From the NCBI GenBank assembly GCA_015680685.1, contig MNCI01004529.1, forward strand, positions 707,159 to 771,158: a stretch of DNA of 64,000 bases, given 5' to 3'. Below are positions 55,351 through 64,000 of this stretch, piece by piece (the stretch's first letter is position 1; each line of letters begins with the position of its first letter). Position numbers and translations under genes: made by a program. The stretch comes from Gnetum montanum (lineage: Eukaryota > Streptophyta > Gnetopsida > Gnetales > Gnetaceae). Under the pieces are notes generated by a model, which saw only the letters and a program-made list of their open reading frames with translations, was not told where the DNA came from and did not search any database.

Positions 55351-57849
55351 AATAAGATACAGCATGGGTTAGCATTATAGTATGGATTCGAGAGGGATTT
55401 TAGTTTGAAGGGGACTCAAATAGATGTGAGATAGAGAAAGGTGGAGGAGCAGTGTTACCAGCCACTAATGTGTCTAAGGGCTTTGGTGGACTACAAGGTC
55501 AGAAGAAAGGTCTTTTCTTTGTTCGTGGTTTTGACCCACTTGGTGGGTTAATCGGTTGTATATTAACTACCCTTGTAGTGTTTCTTTACTATGGTTGGGT
55601 AGGCAATTCACCCTACATGGATGGAGTAGGTGGTAGCTATGTAGGAGATGGAGGAGTAGGTGCAAGAATAAGAGGTGCATGAGGATAGTAGGTGGCATCC
55701 CTCCTTGGATAGGGCAATTGGTGTACTTCAGGAGGGTAGTGTGAGGTTGGTAAGTAGCAATATGACCAGAGGAGTCCCATGGAGATGAAGGTTGCTAAAC
55801 ATAGTAACCATAGGGATTTGGTTACTGGTAAGGGTACTGTTGTCTTAGAGGTGGCAATGCCCATGATTGTGGTTGCTGCCACTACTGTTATAATTTGTAA
55901 GGTTGTGATGGAGTTCCACTTGGATAGTATTGCTAGGGTTGGTGGAACTGTCAAGTGTTTCCTTGTGAATAAGGTAATCATTTGGGTGTTTGCCATTGTG
56001 CAAGTTGTGGATGTAAGGCATACATCCCAGATTCTTGCAAGTGTGACACAATTGGGCAACATCCCTTGGGATGTTCATATTGGAAAATATCACACCCACC
56101 ATCATCATTTGAGTTGCTATATGCAACCATCTCTATTGCAGCCATTTTACCCTTACCCTTAGATATGGCAAATTTAGCTTCCTTACATCTCCGGTGCTCA
56201 CGCTCATCACTTTGCTCCTTGGACTCTTCAAAAATTTTTAAGACAACTTAAAAACTATTGTCCATGGAGTTCCATAATTGATCAACCTTAGCTATGATTT
56301 CAGATTGCAATTTCTAGAGTGGCAAGGTTTTCTGATTAGCCACCTCATCTCTGGTGAATTCATCCTCATTGTCACAAAATCAAAACTCCCTTTTTCAGAT
56401 AGAAGGGTCCCTATTGTATTCTTCTACACTTTCTCATTTTCTCAATTCTTCCTCCTCCTTGGCTACCTGCTCAATTAATTTTTGAATTTGATGGGCATAG
56501 ATGCCAAGGATTTTCTTGGTTTCAGACCACTACCCATCTATGATATGGTGAAGCTAATCAAGCTGAGAGTATCCATGGCTAGGACACCTATGCAACAAAG
56601 AGTAGTATCATCCAATAGCAGCATCCAAGGGCTCATAATTTCTTGGTTTCCACCCTTGAATCTATTTCCTTAGATTGGATACTCAAGAGTAGATTGGATA
56701 TTTGTCATTGAACAATTCCAACATCGTACTTCATCACCTGATTGATTCTAGTTCCAAGGATCAATACCAATTTTTTGCTTCCTTTATGAGTGTCCTTGGA
56801 AATAATTTTAGCTTATGCAAGTCATTCTTAATATTTTGCAAGGCACATGCATCTTGAAAGGCCTGGAGATGATTTTGCGGATCAGCATCGTATCCTCCCT
56901 CAAACCGAGGGATATTGTTCATGTTCAACCTTTTTATTCTACTGTCTTTCACATACCTTGTTGGAATCCTCACAACCTGTACAATGTTCAACATGTTCCA
57001 AGTGGCAAGTAGAGGTTCATCAAGGCCATGGCGATGGTGCCTACGATGTTCTCTACTAGCCCTTCTTTCTTGATGATGGATCTCCTTGGATTGCCCACGT
57101 CTTCAATCATGATTGTCTTGACAATCCCTTCTATTGTTCTGGTCTCGTCAGTCACCTCCATCACGGTTATTCCTTCTACGACCATGATCTAAGCCAGATG
57201 AAGAAGAAAAAGAAGATGGTGAAGGGGAAGAAGAAGGAGAGCTTTCTCCACACTAATTCCTATCACCCTTCCTTCGATGCTCATGACTATGATCACGATC
57301 GTGATCTCCTTTTTCCTCCTTATCATAACTTGCCTCTCCAGATCCATTTTTTTCATTAGATCCATTTTGACCATAACCTAAATTATGAATTGTGGATTGC
57401 ACATTTTGGTTGAGGGCTTCCTAAACAAAGTCAAAGAGAGGAGAATCACTAAAGAAGTGGTCACCTCCATCAAATGGGCCAAGTGAAGGTGGAAAAGTGT
57501 TTGACCCCTTGCCCTTCACAAGCTCGTGTTAGTGCTCTAGCTGATGATCCCTTAACCTTTGTGCTTCAATGGGATGATAATCCCTTGAATTAGGATCTCG
57601 CATCTCGTACTCTCTGTGAAGATGTTGAAGCTCGTGTCATGCGAGCATTAGTTGGAGCATCGCTGGAACAAATCGATTAGGTGGCAACACAATGTTGCCT
57701 TCCATGTCACACCACCGAAACAATTCATCTTGATGCAAGATGAAGGTGAAGTCGGGTACATACTCATCGGGATGAGCATATACCACTCGATATTGCTGAG
57801 GCACTTGGACTGCCTTGGGCAGAAATGGGCTCCTATGAGAAGAAGACAT
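55351..57849 (-). pseudogene. E2 gag relic
   Basis: The ATG at 57849 starts MSSSHRSPFL; 57780-57640 reads YAHPDEYVPDFTFILHQDE and DMEGNIVLPPNRFVP. 56994-56761 is open with NIVQVVRIPTRYVKDSRIK, NNIPRFEGGYDADPQNHLQAF and KEAKNWY, the gag core. The knuckle lies near 56090-56050 (CKYEHP). The C-terminal part (56000-55400) is Q/P/Y-rich with the QGNT and PSGTP-like blocks shared with element O. Apparent + strand ORFs here (55452-57059) are shadows. Confidence 0.82.
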
Positions 57850-58002
57850 TTTGTGTTAATGAACTTATAGGCAGTGTGCAGTTAGGGTTTAATTTAATTA
57901 TAATAATAATTTTTTTTTGTTTTTGTAAGATTTGATTCTTAGGGTTCGAACAACAAGGTTACTAAGTTTCACTTGGTTTAGATAGTGCACATAGAACTAC
58001 AG

Positions 58003-58020
58003 TCCTCAGTAATGGTGCTA
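58003..58020 (-). promoter_or_regulatory. Primer-binding site of E2 (tRNA-Asp)
   Basis: On the minus strand TAGCACCATTACTGAGGA, one base inside the LTR. It differs from the tRNA-Asp complement only by C-to-T and G-to-A changes. Confidence 0.83.
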
Positions 58021-58021
58021 A

Positions 58022-58865
58022 TGATGAGCGGCAAGGTACCTCTACGTCCAACCATACGAATCATAGGTGTTCACGTGCAATTTGGTCGAATTTCGCAAAC
58101 TATAATTACTAAGTACGCTAGAGCTAAATAGTGCGTGTGTGTTGTCTGTTCATTATCTTCCCAATCCCACTTGTGGGATGTAATTGTATGGTTAAGTGTG
58201 ATTAAGGTGTAAGATTTTTATTATTTTGTGTTTTTTCAAATTATTTGTCTAGAACAATAATGAAAGTAAGAGTAATTAAATGCTAACTAAACTATGGTCT
58301 ACTCTAGCCTAATACAAGTAACCATTCCCACTTCTCGGACACATCCTGAACTTTGTGTAAACATTGCTAGGTTGTCAAACACTAACTGTTTCTGAGCTAC
58401 CAAGTGTCACACATATGTTCGAAGGGGTTGTGCTTGTGTATTTTAATGAGTTGCTTGATTAATCAAAATTACTTACTACATGAACAACATTAATGTAAAT
58501 TGCATGAAATCACAATATATAAATGCATAAGAAAGAAACTCTGTGTTGCAAGGATGAATCAAAGAGTTCATCTTTATTGCCAACATAATGGTGTGTTCAG
58601 GTACACCAATGCTTGAATAAAGATCCATTCACACTTAGACCTCTTGCTACGGGCACTTGGAAAATATTCTAACTCTCAAATGGGCAAATTGTAAGAGTTT
58701 ATTGCAAAAAAAAAAAAAAAAAAAAACTACTCTCAATCGTGCACCTAAGGGCTATATTTATAGACTTGGAGTAACCCTGCGATATTGAATGTACAATATC
58801 GCATGTTGGGCCACAATATCGTAGCTGCTACGATATTGAAGTGTATGAAAAAACACGATTTATCA
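58022..58865 (-). mobile_element. E2 5' LTR
   Basis: 844 bp. On the minus strand: TGATAAATCG start, two palindromes in U3 (58838-58814 and 58802-58779), TATAAATA at 58762-58755, a poly(A) run copy near 58706-58726 (A-rich on the + strand) and an AATAAAGATGA-type signal near 58605. It ends CTCATCA at 58022. Confidence 0.93.
58779..58838. repeat. Pair of perfect palindromes in E2 U3
   Basis: GCGATATTG (58779-58787) pairs with CAATATCGC (58794-58802), and CAATATCGTAG (58814-58824) pairs with CTACGATATTG (58828-58838) across 3 bases. They sit directly upstream of the TATA box on the element's strand. The 3' LTR copies at 49565-49665 are eroded. Confidence 0.9.
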
Positions 58866-58870
58866 CTAGT

Positions 58871-60880
58871 TATCTTGTTGATTGGTAAGTATTGTAACTG
58901 ATTTGTTTTTCTTTACTCTACTAAGATTTTTTTTCGGTTTTGGAAGGAGGTTGGGGTGGGGGGTTGAGGAAGGTAGGGGTGTGGTGGGGGTGTTAGACCC
59001 CAAAAATAAATATTATTGACGATAAGAAAAAAACAAAACATTTATAGTACATCAATGGTTAACAATGACAAGAGAAATACCAAAACAACATATAACTAAA
59101 AATCTTTACAAGTATAAGGACATCTCCTTTTTGAAAAATCAAAGAAACTAAAATTAATTTTTTGTTAGAAAGATGGCCCCTACCTTAACAATATTTACAT
59201 CACTCTCAACATCATTATAATTTTAGCAATTCTTTTATATAATTTTGTTTTTAATCCATAATTTAGTGTTGCCTAGTAGTATTGAACATGTAACTTGGTG
59301 TTTCCATGCCAATGCTTTTACCCTTAAATTAACACCTCAATGTTTGTTAGTTTGCTAGTTTGAGTTGTATTTGAGGAACCTTTACTTTCTACTAGAGTAT
59401 CATATTGCCATATGTCTTAGATAAAGACAATCTAAATGTTTTTTTCCCACTCCTTTAAAAAAACAAAAATGAAGAACTAAAAAGAAATGTAAACGTGGGT
59501 GATAGTTACTACTATGTGCTAAGTTCTAACAAAGTATTATATAACTTTTTATTTAGATTGGGGGGGTGAGGAAGGGGAATTTAAATTTAAAACTTTTTTT
59601 TACAAAATTGACCACAAGAAATATAGTTTAATTAAAGCTTTATAACTTTACATTGCCACCAAAATCAAATTTATAACTTAAAGTTCTCAAATTAAAAAGC
59701 TTACCGCTAATGGTGCTCCCATTGGTAATTGAATATGAATTGTGTTACATGCACATAGTGATTCTTTATTCCACGACCTTTGCCACCCACCCAGCTCCAC
59801 CATCGTTCTTAATTTCCAACTATCATGTATGTTTGAAATCGAAGTCAATAAACGTGTGGCAACGAGTGGACAGTCTTTTTGTCCGTCTTCTATGGATAAC
59901 AAAAGGCTCACGATAGTCAAGGAATGCTAAAATACTTCTAAATATCCAAGGACCCGAGACATGGCAAGTGGTCGGAGTTATTGCAGGAGTCCCTTTTGGA
60001 CATAAATGCTGGGGCCCTCATGAAGACCCTTCATATCAATTAAAAAAAAGGTGCAAAAATAAGAGCCCATCATTAATAAAGTTACATATGCCTTCGGCAA
60101 TTATGGATAAAGAAAATGGATCCACGACATCAAGGTTGAGTTGGGCTGGCCCTCACAAATTAAAAATATAAATTCAAGCTACAGTGGCACAAATGACACG
60201 CAAAGAAGCGAAAAGCGTAAGTCTGAACCCTAATCCTGGTTTTGCTTTGGCATCGATAGATTCCGATTCCATTCAACATTTGCCTATAACTGCGACAGTG
60301 ACGCCGTATGCCGCAAATTCAGGCGACTGTGATGCGATCATTACCTTGCAGAAACTGGACCAGAAGTTGTCAGCTAAGAAGGCAATTAACATGAGCTGGT
60401 TTCCTGGTTAACCGCGAAGGAAAACCGAGCCGTATTCTAATCGCCGCTACGAAAATTGCAATACACGAAAGGCGGTCACTCTGGTATGCTGCTGCTGCTG
60501 CTCTGGTACAAAACGGTATGTTGAACGAGGAAATGAATGAGAAAACAGTGGGCCTTTGAATGGAGAATCTGTCGCAGCCTCGCATTGGACGGCAAAGGCA
60601 CCAAGAAATCCATGGCGGGGTTCTTATCAGAATGATTCGTGAGAGCCACATGACAGCGCCTCCGATTACGATGCTTGAAAATGGGATGAAACCAAGCACG
60701 GAATCGTATGCTTTCCAGAGCACCTAGGGTTCGTGTCGATAGCTTTTGCCCTGGCCTTGGCCGCCTGCTGCTGGCCTTTTCTTGCCCTTGCTTTTGCAGG
60801 CGCAGATTCGCGGCCATTTATGCGCGCTGTGGCCGCATCGGATCCTCCAAAAAATATCGTTGAATTCTACGGAAGTTGCA
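58871..60880. other. Intergenic region upstream of the RING-H2 gene
   Basis: 58871-60170 is AT-rich with no supported gene. A G-rich stretch lies at 58953-58990. From about 60180 GC content rises; a 75-codon + frame (60184-60411) and two overlapping minus frames (60370-60817) are open but show no domain I recognise. They are most likely promoter-proximal DNA or leader rather than genes. Confidence 0.55.
58953..58990 (+). repeat. G-rich stretch, possible G-quadruplex
   Basis: Runs of 4, 6, 4 and 5 G are separated by loops of 1, 12 and 6 bases, followed by TGTTAGACCCC. It starts 88 bp beyond the E2 end in host DNA. Structure is inferred from base runs only. Confidence 0.5.
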
Positions 60881-60885
60881 GGGGG

Positions 60886-60894
60886 TTAGGGTTT
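60886..60894 (+). promoter_or_regulatory. Telo-box-like motif just upstream of the RING-H2 start codon
   Basis: TTAGGGTTT, the complement of AAACCCTAA, lies 15 bp before the ATG, in GCAGGGGGTTAGGG. In plants this motif is common near transcription starts of broadly expressed genes. AAAAAATATCG at 60850 is the only AT-rich element close by; no clear TATA box is seen. Confidence 0.5.
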
Positions 60895-60908
60895 GAAGAA
60901 GCAGAGAG

Positions 60909-63049
60909 ATGAGTTCCAGTAGAAGCACGGCGTACTGGTGCCACGCCTGCAGGCGGCCGATACGGCTGCCGGCGGGGGAGCCGCTGCTGTGCCCGACGTG
61001 CAGCAACGGCTTCATCGAGGAGATGCCGACGGGCGCGGCGGGCGTCACGATCGTGCGCAGCGGTTTTCCGGACGGCCACGGCGGCGTGCCCTCGGACATG
61101 GGCCTCGGTCACATGGGCATGCTGACGTCGTTGCTCCGCGTTCTCGGCCACGACGTACCGTTGCCGTCGCCGACTCCCGGCGCTCACAGCCCCGGCGCCG
61201 GCGGTGGCGGTCCCTTGATCATCCTGGGCCCGGGGTTCGCGGGCACCGAGGTCCGCGGAACCGGAGTGGCCGGTAGCATCGGCGACTACTTCATGGGATC
61301 GAATCTGGAGCAGCTCATCGAGCAGCTGACGCAGAATGATCGCTGCGGCCCTCCGCCGGCGCCGCGGAGCGCCGTCGACGCGATGCCGGCGATTCCCGTG
61401 AGCCAGCGCCACCTGAGCAGCGATCCGTTCTGCCCCGTCTGTCAGGAGAGGTTTACCCTGGGCTCCACTGTTCGCGAGATGCCGTGCCGACATATTTACC
61501 ATGGCGAGTGTATTGTGCCGTGGCTGAACCAGCACAACTCGTGCCCCATCTGCCGCACCGGTTTGCAGGCCACGCCCGCCTCTTCTTCGTCCGCCGCTGC
61601 TTCCGCCTCTGGTGCGCATCCGCCTCCTCCCTCCTCTGCTCCCGCCGATCGTATTCCCATTCATGTCAGCGGCCGAGGTACGGTTTGTCTTTGGTTACGG
61701 TTCTGTCAGTTTCCGGTTTCGATTTTGTTGTTTTTCTTCGCGGATTGCTACCGAATTTGGAGAAGGCCACGGTAGTTTTTGTGCAGAAGGTCTGATTGAC
61801 GTCGGCGTGTTTTGGTCTGTGAATCGCAATTCCGTGTTGTAACTTCTCTCCGTTGTTGGATTGGGTTTTAAATTTTTTTGTCAATAGTTTTGTGTTCTTC
61901 TGCGTAATTGCAAGGGCTTTGCATCTTAGATTCTAGTGTTTGTTAGGGTTTTTTCAATCGTAATTTCGCATCCTGGTTGGTGAATTCTGGTATTCAACTT
62001 GTGAAGTGGGCTTTTGTGACTAGCGATATCTTTTTTTTCTCGCGAATTCTGAAGTTGGGATCTGTGCCTGTTAGTAAAGAAGGGATTTCTTGAAAGATCA
62101 GGTTTTCTGTTTTTTTTTTTCTTTTGAAATTTGTTCAAATGAGGAATCGATAATCTGTGTACTGGAAGATACTTATTATACCTATGGGGCTTGGGTTATT
62201 TGTGCGTCAAGTTTCTGTGAGTCCTCTAGATGCCTTGGAGACTTCTAGTGTTAATCAGAATACCAACTCGCAGATTTTATGGAGATCCCTGTCGATTACA
62301 ATAGGAATCTCTCTCCCTCTCTGTTACTATGGCGGTTTAATAGAATTTTAGTGTTTCTTGAATGCGTTGAGAAAAAATGTTACCTATTTGGATGATTTAC
62401 AAGCGTATAGAAGGTGATGCAGACAGTGACACCTGCGTGGTAATATCAGCATTTTTACTATTATTGGAGATCTTTCAAGCTTTATATCTTGTCTTGAACA
62501 GCTCAACTTTATAGATGGGTGGGAATCTTTTTGGCTGTGAAGCAAAATGAATTGACAGATTTGGATTTTTCGAAGTTATAAAATTCCATAGCATAAGTTT
62601 CGAAAGAAGACATGCATCGTACCAATATGTTGCAAATGAAATCTGTCCTATGTTATTGAAACTGATATTGACATGAGTCTAGTCAGTTGGATGATTTGAT
62701 TTGATTTTGATTTGGGGTTTACCGTTTTTCGATGATTTGGATGAAAGTCATGGCGACATTATGCATGAGGTGTGTTGATTGTGTTGCAGGTGGAGGCAAT
62801 GCAAATGACAGAACCACAACTAATGTGAATAGCAATGCCGGGAGCAGAACCCAGCAGCAAAGAGAAGGCCAAGGCCGGAGAGGACGATTCATGGGGTTCT
62901 TCACCAGTATGTGGCCTTTTCGTTCATCTGGTTCCAATGCCAATGCTCATAATCATACTCATCGTTCTGAAAGCCCTTCCAATGACTATTCTCATGCTCA
63001 TACAGGGGGCTGGCCGTTTGAAGACTCCCATGGTCCATGGTTCACTTAA
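60909..63049 (+). CDS. RING-H2 E3 ubiquitin ligase with N-terminal zinc ribbon (RHC1A-like), two exons
   Basis: Exons 60909-61677 and 62790-63049 (stop included) give 342 residues; the phase-1 intron has GT...AG ends and the junction codes Gly-Gly-Gly in frame. Residues 9-40 form a zinc ribbon (C11, C14, C28, C31). A glycine/proline-rich middle leads to SNLEQLIEQL (131-140). The RING-H2 finger is complete: C175, C178, C193, H195, H198, C201, C212, C215 (C-x2-C-x14-C-x-H-x2-H-x2-C-x10-C-x2-C), with P and W placed as needed to bind E2 enzymes. The tail has MGFFTSMWPFRSS and ends WPFEDSHGPWFT, like Arabidopsis RHC1A/RHC2A-type proteins. No signal peptide or membrane segment, so probably cytosolic or nuclear. 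Substrate unknown. The first ATG is used; ATG context is GAGAGATGA. Exon 1 is very GC- and CpG-rich, unlike the rest of the window. Reading on into the intron would give a 288-residue form with an odd hydrophobic tail. Confidence 0.94.
61678..62789 (+). other. Intron of the RING-H2 gene
   Basis: 1,112 bp, starting GTACGG and ending TTGTGTTGCAG. T-rich in parts (62105-62125) and much lower in GC than exon 1. The short frames inside it, such as 62157-62351, show no domain. Confidence 0.9.
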
Positions 63050-63190
63050 CTGCAGCTCCTGTCAGAATACTGCTTGTTGTCACCTGCGTACCGAAATCTA
63101 AAATGCATTCAGGCGCAAGCAATGGCAGAATCATCAAGCTTATCCTCAATTTCTGTAAATAATCACTGCATTCTAATATAAAAGTGTTCC
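63050..63190 (+). terminator. 3' UTR and likely polyadenylation region of the RING-H2 gene
   Basis: After the stop, TTTCTGTAAATAATC (63150) and CTAATATAAAAG (63173) fit plant far-upstream (TGTA) and near-upstream (A-rich) polyadenylation elements. No cDNA evidence is available. Confidence 0.5.
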
Positions 63191-64000
63191 AAACAATTAG
63201 CTGTATGCCTTTCGCAATATCGGATCACAAAAATTGGGATATTAGGTTATTTGGTCAGGAAGCAGTTCCTGATTGTTGAAGTACGAATCAAGGTTTTGGG
63301 TTTTATCAGTTCTGATAAATACCGTATCGGCTGTAGCATGTTTGTCAACAAGCCGACCTTTTCGCAGGTGCACGTTATCTTTTCTATCTTGGTAAAAATG
63401 CTTTACGCGTCGTCTTTCCTACTTTGTTAAAAATGCTTTGCCGGAACACACTTGAACTAGCATTTCCCTGTTTGGAATTTTCTGCCTTTGGACGATATTT
63501 TTTTAATGGATCATTGGCACGAGCCATGGATGGTTGTTTTAGTGGAACACATTGAAAAGAGCACATCTCTGTCTGCTATTTTCTGTCTTTGGACGATTTA
63601 AGTATTTTAAATAATTTTTTTAATGAATGATTGTTGGTTCCACTGGAAGTGTTATAACTTGGATTATGGTTGAAGTGTTATAACTTGCATTATGGTTGAT
63701 AGACGTGAAGAACGTGGTTATACTTGTATATGAGCATGTAGGAATACGTTTTAAGTAGCATTTCCTGTTCTGCCTTTGCATAATTATTAGCTTAGTTATA
63801 TATTTAATATACATGCTTGTAATTTGATTGAGAGAATCTTGCAAAACAAAGTTGAAATTTAGTTATCTATTGTATTAAAAATTATCTCTAAGTTGCCATT
63901 TTAATGTATTTTAGTTGACATTTTATGAAACTCAATGTATAACAATTTTGGTTAGATCATTATGATTGCATGATAAGAAGGCAAACTAATTTTAAGAGTG
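63191..64000. other. Downstream intergenic DNA with a small tandem duplication
   Basis: AT-rich, no gene seen. A 26-bp unit (GAAGTGTTATAACTTG...) is duplicated at 63646-63697 with one base difference. A looser duplication of TTTTCTGnCTTTGGACGAT occurs at 63478 and 63580. Confidence 0.7.

Larger units (their letters stand above)
48829..58865 (-). mobile_element. Element E2: structurally complete Athila-like LTR retrotransposon
   Basis: 10,037 bp on the minus strand: 5' LTR (58865-58022), PBS (58020-58003), gag (57849 to about 55400), protease, RT, RNase H and integrase (to about 52130), a 2.4-kb post-pol block and a 3' LTR (49682-48829). Ends are TG/CA with perfect CTAGT copies. The LTRs differ at about 6% in a 230-bp stretch I compared by eye, more elsewhere, mostly transitions, so insertion is not recent. 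All genes are broken. It lacks the 3' ORF of O and P. It landed about 2 kb upstream of the RING-H2 gene. Confidence 0.93.

Noticed and set aside
55452-57059. Several + strand ORFs of 60-130 residues inside E2
   Set aside because: Shadows of the minus-strand gag relic, whose core motifs are readable there.
60184-60411. 75-residue + ORF upstream of the RING-H2 gene
   Set aside because: No motif, no splice link that I could support to 60909; may be leader sequence but not claimed as a gene.
60370-60817. Two overlapping minus-strand ORFs (117 and 113 residues) suggesting a divergent gene
   Set aside because: No recognisable domain, mutually overlapping frames, and only about 90 bp from the RING-H2 start codon; treated as promoter-proximal open frames.
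60867-61664. 265-residue minus-strand ORF opposite RING-H2 exon 1
   Set aside because: Arginine/alanine/histidine-rich low-complexity reading typical of the reverse strand of a GC-rich exon; the + strand has a complete RING-H2 finger.

Overview
This is nuclear DNA from a vascular plant with a large, repeat-rich genome. The evidence is layered Ty3/gypsy (Metaviridae) LTR retrotransposons of plant type, primer-binding sites matching plant tRNA-Asp, GT-AG introns and one GC-rich RING-H2 gene with a plant domain layout. The strong decay (CpG lost to TpG/CpA, stops mostly TAG) suggests long-methylated old repeats, as in gymnosperms or ferns; the species cannot be fixed from the sequence. No bacterial feature, tRNA, rRNA or CRISPR array was seen.

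Layout. Bases 1-48183 are a nest of LTR elements. Element P (+ strand) is the oldest visible layer: a piece at 532-690, more at 42252-43158 and 46024-47362, and a 3' LTR at 47363-48183. Element O (+, Athila-like: gag-PR-RT-RH-IN plus a 3' ORF) sits inside P, from about 691 to 42251. O is split inside gag by N1 (-, 2576-31212), a Tat/Ogre-like element of about 19.5 kb once its own insert is removed. N1 is in turn split inside its 3' LTR by N2 (-, 3323-12424), a relative that lacks RT, RNase H and integrase. N2 has a perfect 5-bp target duplication (GCTAG); N1 has a near-perfect one (GTACT/ATACT). A further element, Q (5' LTR 43159-44012 plus gag), is fused by deletion to the tail of P and mimics a short complete element.

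Bases 48184-48823 look like ordinary host DNA. Element E2 (-, 48829-58865, 10,037 bp) is a structurally complete Athila-like element with both LTRs, a PBS and a perfect CTAGT duplication. Host DNA resumes at 58871. The only intact gene is a two-exon RING-H2 E3 ubiquitin ligase (60909-63049, 342 aa) with an N-terminal zinc ribbon, close to Arabidopsis RHC1A-type proteins.

The least ordinary content is (1) a decayed multi-exon gene on the + strand (21061-24636), antisense inside N1 between protease and reverse transcriptase, with exons that join in frame over GT-AG introns; (2) the 3' ORF of O and P, which combines a 'putative plant transposon protein'-like domain with a long coiled-coil region and seems to have its own TATA box and 5' intron; and (3) LTRs loaded with 44-bp tandem repeats and arrays of short palindromes. 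All retroelement genes carry stops and frameshifts and are annotated as relics.
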